The notes under the pieces were generated by a model, which saw nothing but the letters and a program-made list of their open reading frames with translations, was not told the DNA's origin and did not search any database. A stretch of DNA of 49,972 bases from Bacteroides sp. (GTDB lineage Bacteria; Bacteroidota; Bacteroidia; Bacteroidales; Bacteroidaceae), in NCBI RefSeq assembly GCF_030151085.1, contig NZ_JASLER010000076.1:1-49972 (forward strand), in the 5' to 3' direction. A program made the position numbers and the translations under genes. Numbering within the stretch: the first letter of the stretch is position 1; every line of letters begins with the position of its first letter. Of this stretch, positions 34,701 to 42,317 are shown piece by piece.

Positions 34701-35130
34701 CCTTCCAGCCGACTATGTGACCGGAAGCAGTGAACGCATGCTGCTCTATCGTGAATTGGACGGGTTGGTACTTGATAAAGATGTAGATGCTTTTCGTGCC
34801 CGTCTTGAAGACCGTTTCGGTCCTATCCCTGCCGAGACCGAAGAGTTGCTGCGCATTGTTCCTTTGCGTCGTCTTGCCGCCCGTCTCGGCGTTGAGAAAG
34901 TCTTCTTGAAAGGCGGGCGTATGTCCTTGTTCTTTGTTTCCAATCCGGACAGTCCGTATTACCAAAGTCAGGCATTCGGTAAAATGATTGCCTATATGAT
35001 GAAATATACCCGCCGTTGCGACCTGCGCGAGCAGAATAACAAGCGGAGCATGCTGATAAAAGATGTGACTTCGGTAGAAGAAGCTGTCAGTGTGTTGCAA
35101 GAGGTAGTAGCGATGCAAGTAGAGGAATAA
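31741..35130 (+). CDS. mfd: Transcription-repair coupling factor Mfd
   Basis: 1129 aa, full length for the family. UvrB-homology region in the first third (LRGSIIDVFSFSSEYPFRIDFFGDEVESIRTF split over 180-210), RNA-polymerase-interacting domain (GDYVVHTDHGVGRFTG), RecG-like translocase with Walker A CGDVGFGKTEVA, DEEQ box VIDEEQKFGV, TATPIPRTLQ, and QMRGRVGRSNKKA; C-terminal TRCF domain (about 1000-1100). It removes RNA polymerase stalled at lesions and recruits UvrA. Single gene, convergent with the ABC ATPase gene (9 bp gap). Confidence 0.96.
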   Translation: MTITELQQIYAAHPNVEGLNKLLKNTSIQHLYCGGLCASAASLFSSVLIQQAKCPFVFILGDLEEAGYFYHDLTQILGGEQVLFFPSSFRRAIKYGQKDAANEILRTEVLSRLQKNEEGLCVVTYPDALAEKVVSRKELGDKTLKLHTGEKVDMSFITEVLRSYGFEYVDYVYEPGQYALRGSIIDVFSFSSEYPFRIDFFGDEVESIRTFEVESQLSKVRKDNIVIVPDLSHSLELGGSGGMVSFLDFLQPDTVLAMRDFLWLRERIQVVHDEALTSQAIAAREAEENGSISLEGKLIDGGEFTLRALDFRRLEFGNKPTGTPDAAISFSTTAQPIFHKNFDLVVESFQEYLAQNYTIYICSDSLKQTDRIRAIFEDRGDKISFTSVERTLHEGFADNTLRLCIFTDHQLFDRFHKYNLKSDKARSGKVALSLKELNQFTPGDYVVHTDHGVGRFTGLVRIPNGDTTQEVMRLVYQNEDVVFVSIHSLHKVSKYKGKEGEAPRLNKLGTGAWEKLKDRTKTKIKDIARDLIKLYSQRREEKGFQYSPDSFLQRELEASFIYEDTPDQSKSTADVKADMESARPMDRLVCGDVGFGKTEVAVRAAFKAVADNKQVAVLVPTTVLAYQHFQTFKERLKGLPCKVDYLSRARTSAQAKAVVKGLAEGEVNILIGTHRILGKDVKFKDLGLLVIDEEQKFGVSVKEKLRQLKVNVDTLTMTATPIPRTLQFSLLGARDLSVIQTPPPNRYPIQTEVHTFNEEVIADAINFEMSRNGQVFFVNNRISNLAELKMMIERRIPDCRVVIGHGQMDPADLEKIILDFVNYDYDVLLATTIIESGIDIPNANTIIINQAQNFGLSDLHQMRGRVGRSNKKAFCYLLAPPLSSLTPEAKRRLQAIENFSDLGSGIHIAMQDLDIRGAGNMLGAEQSGFIADLGYETYQKILSEAVHELKTDEFAELYAEELQAEGGVISGEQFVDECQIESDLELLLPADYVTGSSERMLLYRELDGLVLDKDVDAFRARLEDRFGPIPAETEELLRIVPLRRLAARLGVEKVFLKGGRMSLFFVSNPDSPYYQSQAFGKMIAYMMKYTRRCDLREQNNKRSMLIKDVTSVEEAVSVLQEVVAMQVEE

Positions 35131-35139
35131 TTTTCCTTT

Positions 35140-35790
35140 CTACAAACTCAATATATCATTTTCTATTTCTTCAATAGATTCATGGATATATTGTTTGATG
35201 ATAGTATGATTATTCAGATAATGAATAGAATCAGAAATTTCATGTAGCACAGCTATTTGGTGGGATGATATTATGATGGTCTTGCCATTCTCTTTTAACG
35301 AGAGAATCAGTCTCTTAAGTTGAATGCAACCTTTTAAATCCACCCCATTGAAAGGTTCATCCAAAATATAGACATCATTCTCTTGCAAGAGTAAAGCTAT
35401 CAGCGAAAGTTTCTTTTTCATTCCGGTAGAATATTCTGATGCATATCGCTCCAATGGCAATTGGAAGATTGCATTCAGTTGCATTATTTTCTCCTGATTG
35501 ACGGGTTCACCTTTAGCTTTCATGCAAAATTCAATATACTCCATGCCGGTTATCAAAGAATAGAAGAAATTGTCAGCAGGTAAATAGCCGATTTTAAGCC
35601 GTTCGGCTTTCTTGATTAATCCGTTGTATTTATGAACTCCAATGATGCAACAAAACAAGGTTGTCTTGCCGGAACCATTTTCTCCTACAAGTCCATAAAT
35701 AGTTCCCGACTGGTAAACAAGTGATATGTCTTTCAGGACTTCCACCTTTCCAAAGTTCTTTGTCAGATGACTTATACTGATTAATTCCAT
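35140..35790 (-). CDS. ABC transporter ATP-binding protein
   Basis: 216 aa. Walker A GENGSGKTT, Walker B VYILDEPFNG, and switch His in ISSHQ. The signature is the loose form YSTGMKKKL instead of LSGGQ, typical of small CcmA/drug-exporter type ATPases (STGMKQK-like). Overlaps the upstream permease gene by 10 bp. Likely powers export of a peptide or lipid, but the substrate cannot be inferred. Confidence 0.88.
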   Translation of the reverse strand: MELISISHLTKNFGKVEVLKDISLVYQSGTIYGLVGENGSGKTTLFCCIIGVHKYNGLIKKAERLKIGYLPADNFFYSLITGMEYIEFCMKAKGEPVNQEKIMQLNAIFQLPLERYASEYSTGMKKKLSLIALLLQENDVYILDEPFNGVDLKGCIQLKRLILSLKENGKTIIISSHQIAVLHEISDSIHYLNNHTIIKQYIHESIEEIENDILSL

Positions 35791-36713
35791 AGTTGTTTTA
35801 ATTTATTGTGTGCAATATAAGAGACAACTCCTGTTATTGCTGCAAATGGTACAAGTAAATAGGGAATAAAACAGGAGAAAAAGAATATTGGGAGCAGCAC
35901 GGGTAACTGAATAAAAAACAAACTGATGCTTGTTGTACATATTTGCCGCAGTAATCCCAGATTTTGTAAATACAAGATGCAAGCCACGCAGCTTGATAAA
36001 GAGAAATAAATAGTATCAGCAGTTGATGAGAATATCAATACTGTTCCGATAAACGGTATTCCGGTTACAAGCGTATTCCATCCATTTACTTTCCACAGCA
36101 TATTGCTGAATATCCGATAGCTTTTGAAATGGTGCATTTGTAAGATATCCGGTATGGTGAAGTAAACAGATGCTTGAGTAAAATACCAAATAATCATACT
36201 TATTTTGGCAATACGGATATTGCCATGAATAGCTCCTATTATTGAGCAGAAAAGTAATAATAGATATACCCAACTTGCTTGTCGGAACATACGAATATAT
36301 TCCATTCCCCCTTGATAGAGAAAAGGTAACTTTATGGGAATTTGTTTTATCCTTATTTCTTTTAGATAGGGTAATAGTAAGACAAATATACTCAGTCCGA
36401 TAGCTATTATCCATTGCCCTTTAGCAAGTTCGGTTATTATAAAGGGGCTGCTTAGTAACCCATATTCCTTTTGATAAAACCGGATAATGTTTTTTATCTG
36501 TAGTTGTAAGAAGGTTTTGTCTTTTCGATAATTGTGGTAGCTTCCAAGGAGAACAATGCAAGTCGCGGGCAATACCCATTGGTTTTCAACTTTAACAAGT
36601 ACAATAATAGCTAGCACCGATATAAGTACTAAGATGATGCATCTTAAAATCCCTATTTCTGCTAAAATACGGAAGCAACTTCTCAGATGGAGTTTCAAAT
36701 ATAACCGGAACAT
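35781..36713 (-). CDS. ABC transporter permease, multispanning
   Basis: 310 aa with about eight hydrophobic segments and no recognised family motif. Partner of the ATPase by overlap of coding sequences. Similar small two-gene ABC exporters occur widely in Bacteroides. A short palindrome, TGTCA-CAC-TGACA (36752-36764), lies 39 bp upstream of the start and might be an operator. Confidence 0.75.
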   Translation of the reverse strand: MFRLYLKLHLRSCFRILAEIGILRCIILVLISVLAIIVLVKVENQWVLPATCIVLLGSYHNYRKDKTFLQLQIKNIIRFYQKEYGLLSSPFIITELAKGQWIIAIGLSIFVLLLPYLKEIRIKQIPIKLPFLYQGGMEYIRMFRQASWVYLLLLFCSIIGAIHGNIRIAKISMIIWYFTQASVYFTIPDILQMHHFKSYRIFSNMLWKVNGWNTLVTGIPFIGTVLIFSSTADTIYFSLSSCVACILYLQNLGLLRQICTTSISLFFIQLPVLLPIFFFSCFIPYLLVPFAAITGVVSYIAHNKLKQLWN

Positions 36714-36751
36714 TCTTTTCTTTATTATATTTGTCGTTACAGTCTTCGGTT

Positions 36752-36764
36752 TGTCACACTGACA
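36752..36764. promoter_or_regulatory. Palindrome upstream of the ABC permease
   Basis: TGTCA-CAC-TGACA, perfect 5-bp arms with 3-bp spacer, in the 66-bp gap between the barrel gene end and the permease start. Could be a transcription factor site or chance. Confidence 0.25.
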
Positions 36765-36779
36765 TTTCTTTATTAATAG

Positions 36780-37427
36780 TTATCTCCCGAATTGAACCGC
36801 AAAACCCAGATTGAAGAATGTTATATTATTCTTGAACCAACTGTGATCCACTCCGTCATCATATCCATCTGTGTTGTAAAGGCGGCCGTCCGGATTGGCA
36901 AACCAATCTGCTGTGAGCATGTCGGCACGCAACATGCCCGATAGTTTTCGGGTGATGCGGAATTCATATCCCAGTCCTAACGATATTCCGCAATATCCTT
37001 TTTGATAGAGATGCCCATTTTGTGTTCCCCGTTTGTAGGTTCGTTCCTGATAGTCCATATATCCTATGCCGAAAGAGAGAAATGCTCCTTGATTGCCATT
37101 ACTCCAAAGGTGGCGGAAGGTTATGTTGGGACGTACGTAGTGCAGGTGCATCTTGTCCGGAGAGTGTGCTATCCTTATGTAATCATATTGAAGTCCCAAG
37201 GCAAAGTTAGGAATGAAGTAGTAGCGCCCTTCCGTCATTATATTGTATCCGGGCCGATTGCCGTTCTTGCTGAAGAAGTCTTTGAGACTTCCCTCTACAT
37301 GAGGTAGAGCCAAACCTCCACCCAATATAATACTGTAGTTTTGTGGCAGGCATTCACTTTGCGCCTGCAAGTTCATCCCGTTATAAGCAAGGAAGAGACT
37401 GAGGAATAGGATAGTGAGTCGTTTCAT
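36780..37427 (-). CDS. Outer-membrane beta-barrel protein
   Basis: 215 aa. Signal peptide ending near NLQA/QSEC; alternating amphipathic strands (FALGLQYDYIRIAH, GAFLSFGIGYMDY, CGISLGLGYEFRI) and a terminal FAVQFGR, typical of an OmpA/OprF-like 8-strand barrel. No peptidoglycan-binding domain. Function unknown. Confidence 0.75.
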   Translation of the reverse strand: MKRLTILFLSLFLAYNGMNLQAQSECLPQNYSIILGGGLALPHVEGSLKDFFSKNGNRPGYNIMTEGRYYFIPNFALGLQYDYIRIAHSPDKMHLHYVRPNITFRHLWSNGNQGAFLSFGIGYMDYQERTYKRGTQNGHLYQKGYCGISLGLGYEFRITRKLSGMLRADMLTADWFANPDGRLYNTDGYDDGVDHSWFKNNITFFNLGFAVQFGR

Positions 37428-37605
37428 TTTTCGTGAGATGTATATCTTGACCGCTAATATAAAGCTTATTTTCTATATAAGCAAGCTCCTTTTCGTATAA
37501 CGAAACATACTTGTCATCGTGATCTGCGCTAATAAAACAATCGCTATATTAGATTGTCCACTTTTTGTCTCCTGGTATTTTACCGGAGAAGATTTGCTGA
37601 AGTCT

Positions 37606-37613
37606 TATCTTTG
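37606..37613 (+). promoter_or_regulatory. -7 element of the BACON/FISUMP gene
   Basis: TATCTTTG, full match, 36 bp before ATG 37650; no clear -33 element. Confidence 0.5.
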
Positions 37614-37649
37614 GAACAACTTTTTAAAGACCCAAAATAGATAACACAC

Positions 37650-39623
37650 ATGATGGAATTAGCAGATGTTGCTGCACTTGCATTTATTGCTGTTGGATTG
37701 ATTTTTCAAAGCGTAAGATGCTACCGTGGTAATCGTTTTATAAGGATAAAGCGGAAATTTTTAGTAAGCCTACTATTGCATAAAACGGAACTCACCGGAG
37801 ACTGCTCATGCGGTATCGTTCTTGTTTTTGACCGTTTGGGACATCTTGTGCGTAAATTGCCTGAGGTAGATTTGAAAAATCGTAAAGATCAATATAAACT
37901 ATGTTGCTCTGTCGAAGAAGGTGTACAAGGTTTCTATGTACTATTTGCTTCCCGTTCCCTTAGCTTGAGTAGTATTTATCATTGCAAGGATTTGGAACGA
38001 TTATTTTTAGGGAATCCTGATATACAGATTGCTAAAACCGATATTCAAGATATAAAATGTAATATCTCTCTCCAATTGGTTATGGTGCGGGAAGATTTGA
38101 CCTCTGAAAAACAAATGGAGGCAGTTCCTGTTGTCCTTTCTATGCTTCTCCCCCCTGAAGTGATTACAGATGCAATGGCAAAGGTACTTACATTTGACTT
38201 GAGTGGATGTAACGAAGTATGGAAAGTGGGTGATGTACGGTATCTTGAAAATGAATCGGAAGATTGGATAAGTCTAAAAGTGGAAGGTGAGAAACTGGTG
38301 ATACAGGTTCGCACTAATTTCTCGTCCAATGAACGCATGGTCACGGTAGAATTATATAATGAAGACCAAGTTCATACTTTAAAAGTGAAGCAAATGATGG
38401 TAGGTGTGCGAACAGGGCTTAGTGTGGGTCAGAAGCTTTATGTCACTACTGGGCAAAAGAATGAAATAATACCATTTACTGTGACTCCGGATAACGAACA
38501 GGTAACTTGGCACATAAAGAGTGCTAATGCTAATGACGGTGGATGTTGGTACACGGTCAAGCCGGCTATCGGTGTACGACAAAAAGGAACTCAAGTGCTG
38601 AAAGTGCACTTAGCGGCAAAACCGGTCAATGTTCGTTCTCGTTCATTGTCTATGACGGTAGAAACCGGTACTTATCCTTTCTGTCAGACTGTAGATATTG
38701 TCGTAATGCAGGGTGTTTGCTTCAATTATTACATTGAATATCCTCAAGATGATATTTGCGCCCGTCACAGTGAGGTGATAGAAACTCCGGTAGACTACAA
38801 GGAGGCAGATGGCTTAAAGACTTACATTATTTGTGTAAATAGTAATCAGCCGTGGCATGTTGTTTGCAATGAAAAGGTTGACTGGATAGAAGTAGGTGTA
38901 CCGGAAATTTTGCAAGGACACTTTGGAGGTCGATTCGTTGTAAAGGTACATTCCAATGAAGGAAATGAAGAACGTGGTGGTTTTCCGGCCGCTCGCTATA
39001 CAGTACTTTCTTTGATTAACGATACCGGCATTGTTAAAGATATACTTATTTATCAAGGTGGTTACGTTCGCATAAGTGGAAAGTATTGGCTTGATCGCAA
39101 TCTGTCGACAATGGGAAAATTGGCACAGATCGCTATTCCGGTGGGATTTGGGGAGAATTGCACACTCAATTATGGCAGCTATTTCCAATTCGGTAGTCCT
39201 TCGGAAGTCTGGAATGGAAATTATACTCCTTGCAAAGGTAGCTGGTATACAGGCAACCCCGAGACTCCATTGCGTGCTGCTCAATCAGATCCTTCGCCCA
39301 TAGGATGGCGTGTCCCTTCGTATATTGAAATAGAAAGTTTTATTAATGCTCCCGCTGCCTCATTGGAACTGCAATGCGAAGAGAATAAGAATAATATCTG
39401 CTTTTTGAGTGATGACGGTGTACCGGTATATTTGCCTCTTTGCGGACATCGTAGTCATATTAATGGTTGCCAGATAATGATTCCACACGGACATCGTTAT
39501 TGGACCGGTAGCAGCCAAAGGGCTGTATATGGATATTCTCTTTGTGTGGAATCAAATCGTCAGATGTACATCGTGCACGACATGAAGAAATGTGGCTTTC
39601 CTGTGCGGTGCATACTTGAATAG
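37650..39623 (+). CDS. BACON-repeat protein with C-terminal FISUMP domain
   Basis: 657 aa. Hydrophobic N-terminus (about 5-20) without lipobox, followed by a basic stretch RGNRFIRIKRKF. At least two BACON-type beta-sandwich repeats: DWISLKVEGEKLVIQVRTNFSSNERMV split across 230-260, and DWIEVGVPEILQGHFGG...ILIYQGG near 420-480. The C-terminal about 170 residues fit the FISUMP (Fibrobacter succinogenes major paralogous) domain: WLDRNLSTMG, YGSYFQFGSP, DPSPIGWRVPS, RYWTGSSQ, GFPVRCI. Such domains occur in surface adhesins or pilus-tip proteins. Isolated gene. Confidence 0.75.
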   Translation: MMELADVAALAFIAVGLIFQSVRCYRGNRFIRIKRKFLVSLLLHKTELTGDCSCGIVLVFDRLGHLVRKLPEVDLKNRKDQYKLCCSVEEGVQGFYVLFASRSLSLSSIYHCKDLERLFLGNPDIQIAKTDIQDIKCNISLQLVMVREDLTSEKQMEAVPVVLSMLLPPEVITDAMAKVLTFDLSGCNEVWKVGDVRYLENESEDWISLKVEGEKLVIQVRTNFSSNERMVTVELYNEDQVHTLKVKQMMVGVRTGLSVGQKLYVTTGQKNEIIPFTVTPDNEQVTWHIKSANANDGGCWYTVKPAIGVRQKGTQVLKVHLAAKPVNVRSRSLSMTVETGTYPFCQTVDIVVMQGVCFNYYIEYPQDDICARHSEVIETPVDYKEADGLKTYIICVNSNQPWHVVCNEKVDWIEVGVPEILQGHFGGRFVVKVHSNEGNEERGGFPAARYTVLSLINDTGIVKDILIYQGGYVRISGKYWLDRNLSTMGKLAQIAIPVGFGENCTLNYGSYFQFGSPSEVWNGNYTPCKGSWYTGNPETPLRAAQSDPSPIGWRVPSYIEIESFINAPAASLELQCEENKNNICFLSDDGVPVYLPLCGHRSHINGCQIMIPHGHRYWTGSSQRAVYGYSLCVESNRQMYIVHDMKKCGFPVRCILE

Positions 39624-39680
39624 TGTTTACGTTATTTTTATGCTACTGATAACTAATGCTTTATCGTTATATATAGGTAA

Positions 39681-39769
39681 GATACACTCGTATCCACAAG
39701 CAGAAACGCCCGTATCTCCTAATGGGAACGGTCGTATCCTTTAGTGGGAATACCCGTTTCCTTTAATGG
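39681..39769 (+). repeat. 22-bp direct tandem repeats
   Basis: Three units 39703-39725, 39726-39747, 39748-39769 with consensus GAAnnnCCGTATCCTTTAATGG, and a weaker unit at 39681-39702 aligned on CGTATCC. A partial fifth unit (AAACGAAAGTTTTG) follows. The 22-bp period is about two helical turns. It lies in the 222-bp gap between the FISUMP gene and ygiQ (convergent stops), not in a promoter of either gene. Confidence 0.7.
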
Positions 39770-39845
39770 AAACGAAAGTTTTGCACTAAGCTATTCCAAT
39801 ATAAGACACATTGTAAAGCAAATGTAATGCATTCAAAAGAAAATC

Positions 39846-41711
39846 TTACCGTTTACCGTATAACTTGTCTATTAAATCCTGTCGCCCTATTCGTCGCAAT
39901 TCATTGATGATATTCTTCCGTTCCTCCGGTTTATACCAGAAAAAGAACATGCGTTGAGCCAGCTTCTCCCGCTGGGTCTTTGCACTGAATACCGGTTCTA
40001 AGGTATAAGGATGAAAACCGGTGTACCAAGCTTCGGTGGCTACAGTCATCGGAGTAGGGGTGAAATCCTGCACTTGCTCTAAATGGAAATCTAAGTGCTT
40101 GGTGATGACGGCAAGTTCTGCCATATCCTCTTCATTGCATCCGGGATGACTGGAAATGAAATAAGGGATCAACTGTTGGCGCAGACCTTCTTCGCGGTTG
40201 ATGCGTTCGAATATCTTTTTGAATTCACCGAACTGGCTGAAAGGAGGTTTACGCATAATGTTAACTACTCGATCTGAAGTATGTTCCGGAGCTACTTTTA
40301 AGCGTCCGCTTACGTGGTGGGCAATGAGTTCGCGGGTATATTCGGCGGTACTCTTGTTTATTTTAGGGTCTTTGCTTTGGTGTAATAGCAGATCATAGCG
40401 TACACCGCTACCAATGAAAGACTTTTTGATGCCGGGTATGGCATCTACCGCGTGATAAATATCCAATAACGGACTGTGGTCTGTATTCAGATTCGGACAT
40501 ACTTTTGGGTAAATACAAGACGGGCGCTTGCACTTCTTGCAAACGTCCAAGTTGTTGCCATGCATCTGGTACATATTGGCGGAAGGTCCGCCCAAGTCAC
40601 TCAGGTATCCTTTGAAATCAGGCAGTTCTTTAATAGCTTCTACCTCTTTCAGAATGCTGCCTTTACTACGGCTGACGATGAATTTTCCCTGATGTGCCGA
40701 GATGGTACAGAAGGCACAACCACCGAAACAACCTCGGTGGATATTCACCGAGAACTTAATCATATCGTATGCCGGAATACGTTTCCCTTTGTATTTAGGA
40801 TGAGGTAGGCGGGTGTAGGGCAAATCGAAAGAGTGGTCAAGTTCAGCCTCAGTCAATGGGGGGTAAGGAGGGTTTACTACTACAGTCTGTTTGCCTACTT
40901 GCTGTAGAATCCTTGAAGCGGCATATTTATTGCTTTCTTCTTCAATATGACGGAAGTTAGCGGCTTCTTTCTTTTTATCTTTCAAGCATTCTTCATGGGA
41001 AAACAGTGTAATATCTCCTTCTTGTACGGTTACTTCTTTTTCGAGGTAAACCATTTGGGGAATATCGGCAATCAACTGCTTAAATTCTCCGGGGGTGATA
41101 GCAGAAGTATCTTCTTGGGTATTGGTCTCAGCTAATCTGCGTTTCAACCTTTCGATGAGTTCCACTACAGGCTTTTCTCCCATGCCGTATATTAATGAGT
41201 CGGCACCACTATCTACAAGGATACTGGGACGTACCCGGTCTTGCCAGTAATCATAATGCGTCAGACGACGCATACTTGCCTCTATACCTCCTAAAACGAC
41301 AGGAATATCGGGATATAATTTCTTTAAAATTTGTGTGTAAACTACTGACGGATATTCGGGACGCATGTCCGGACGTGCATCCGGCGTATAAGCATCATCA
41401 CTGCGCAAGCGTTTGTTGGCTGTGTACTTGTTTACCATAGAGTCCATACATCCGGGACTGATGCCAAAGAATAAACGAGGACGTCCCAACTTCTTGAAAT
41501 CACGCAGGTCATCCCGCCAATTGGGTTGAGGTATAATCGCTACTCGCAATCCTTCAGCTTCGAGGATGCGTCCGATAACGGCAGCCCCGAACGAAGGGTG
41601 ATCAACGTATGCATCACCACTGAACAATATCACATCCAGTTCATTCCATCCACGCAACTCTACTTCTTTCTTGGTTGTTGGCAACCAGTCGGTCAGTCGA
41701 TATTCTTTCAT
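39846..41711 (-). CDS. YgiQ-family radical SAM protein
   Basis: 621 aa. N-terminal cobalamin-like region (DVILFSGDAYVDHPSFGAA), radical SAM cluster CFGGCAFC (CxxxCxxC) at about residue 330, and PSGP-like LGGPSANMYQMHG, GSGVRYDLLL, LKVAPEHTSD motifs, all in family order. The UPF0313/YgiQ family has no proven substrate. The start matches the family start; the -7 element TATCTTTG (41723-41716) lies just 4 bp before the ATG, implying a nearly leaderless mRNA. It also follows the two small genes by only 16 bp. Confidence 0.9.
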   Translation of the reverse strand: MKEYRLTDWLPTTKKEVELRGWNELDVILFSGDAYVDHPSFGAAVIGRILEAEGLRVAIIPQPNWRDDLRDFKKLGRPRLFFGISPGCMDSMVNKYTANKRLRSDDAYTPDARPDMRPEYPSVVYTQILKKLYPDIPVVLGGIEASMRRLTHYDYWQDRVRPSILVDSGADSLIYGMGEKPVVELIERLKRRLAETNTQEDTSAITPGEFKQLIADIPQMVYLEKEVTVQEGDITLFSHEECLKDKKKEAANFRHIEEESNKYAASRILQQVGKQTVVVNPPYPPLTEAELDHSFDLPYTRLPHPKYKGKRIPAYDMIKFSVNIHRGCFGGCAFCTISAHQGKFIVSRSKGSILKEVEAIKELPDFKGYLSDLGGPSANMYQMHGNNLDVCKKCKRPSCIYPKVCPNLNTDHSPLLDIYHAVDAIPGIKKSFIGSGVRYDLLLHQSKDPKINKSTAEYTRELIAHHVSGRLKVAPEHTSDRVVNIMRKPPFSQFGEFKKIFERINREEGLRQQLIPYFISSHPGCNEEDMAELAVITKHLDFHLEQVQDFTPTPMTVATEAWYTGFHPYTLEPVFSAKTQREKLAQRMFFFWYKPEERKNIINELRRIGRQDLIDKLYGKR

Positions 41712-41715
41712 GGCG

Positions 41716-41723
41716 CAAAGATA
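41716..41723 (-). promoter_or_regulatory. -7 element of ygiQ (leaderless)
   Basis: TATCTTTG on the minus strand, 4 bases before ATG 41711, so transcription would start at or close to the start codon. Confidence 0.5.
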
Positions 41724-41727
41724 GCTA

Positions 41728-41940
41728 CTATTTTGTAAATTGCAGCGTCATCTGTTCTCCATCATAAATTTCACGGAAACCAATTTGCTGTTCAGCGAGA
41801 TATTCTTTCAAGTCGCTGAAGGCATTGGTATCGTCTACGATGATTTCCAGTTTATCTCCTTTTTGGGCTTCGCATATGGCTTTCATAGCCGGGATGAGAG
41901 GACTGTAATGTTTTTGACCACAAGTGTTGATGGTTTTCAT
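41728..41940 (-). CDS. TusA/SirA-like small protein lacking the catalytic cysteine
   Basis: 70 aa. Fold pattern of TusA/SirA sulfur carriers: MKTINTCGQKHYSPLIPAM, GDKLEIIVDD, and DLKEYLAEQQIGF. In active TusA the motif is RCPxP; here the position of Cys is Tyr (HYSPL), though a Cys exists at residue 7. It may carry sulfur through the other Cys or have lost that function. Start overlaps the stop of the upstream 106-aa gene by 4 bp (translational coupling). Confidence 0.7.
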   Translation of the reverse strand: MKTINTCGQKHYSPLIPAMKAICEAQKGDKLEIIVDDTNAFSDLKEYLAEQQIGFREIYDGEQMTLQFTK

Positions 41941-42257
41941 TTATCGTCTTCTTCTATGGTTTCTTGTTGGGAAAGCCATTGAAGATAGAGCTTGATAAGT
42001 TGCTGCAATCCGAAGGCTTTCATGTTATTATGGTAAATAACGTCGATGCAGAGGTCGAGTAATTCTTTGCTATCCTCTTCCTGAGCGGCGATGAGAGAGC
42101 GGATATTCAGTCTGAGTTTCTCAAGAACAGATTCGTCTACGATGCCGTTGCTATCTATGAGGTGACGGAAGAGTCCGTATTTCTCAATAGTAGCGAGGTT
42201 TTCTTCTGAAACTTCTAAACTGCGGGTTCCACTGGGATTGGCTTGTATAGTGTACAT
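41937..42257 (-). CDS. Hypothetical helical protein
   Basis: 106 aa, all-helical, acidic, no signal or membrane segment; ends with the acidic tail QQETIEEDDK. Not recognised. The 4-bp overlap with the TusA-like gene suggests the two are translated together and may act together. -7 element at 42297-42304. Confidence 0.7.
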   Translation of the reverse strand: MYTIQANPSGTRSLEVSEENLATIEKYGLFRHLIDSNGIVDESVLEKLRLNIRSLIAAQEEDSKELLDLCIDVIYHNNMKAFGLQQLIKLYLQWLSQQETIEEDDK

Positions 42258-42296
42258 GATGTTTTATTTTTTAAGGGTTAATATTTACTTTAGGAG

Positions 42297-42304
42297 CAAA
42301 GATA
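42297..42304 (-). promoter_or_regulatory. -7 element of the 106-aa / TusA-like gene pair
   Basis: TATCTTTG on the minus strand, 39 bp before ATG 42257 and immediately downstream of the amidase stop. Confidence 0.5.
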
Positions 42305-42317
42305 AGATTTATTTTTA

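Noticed and set aside
39681..39769. CRISPR array
   Set aside because: The 22-bp units abut without spacers, and there is no cas gene.
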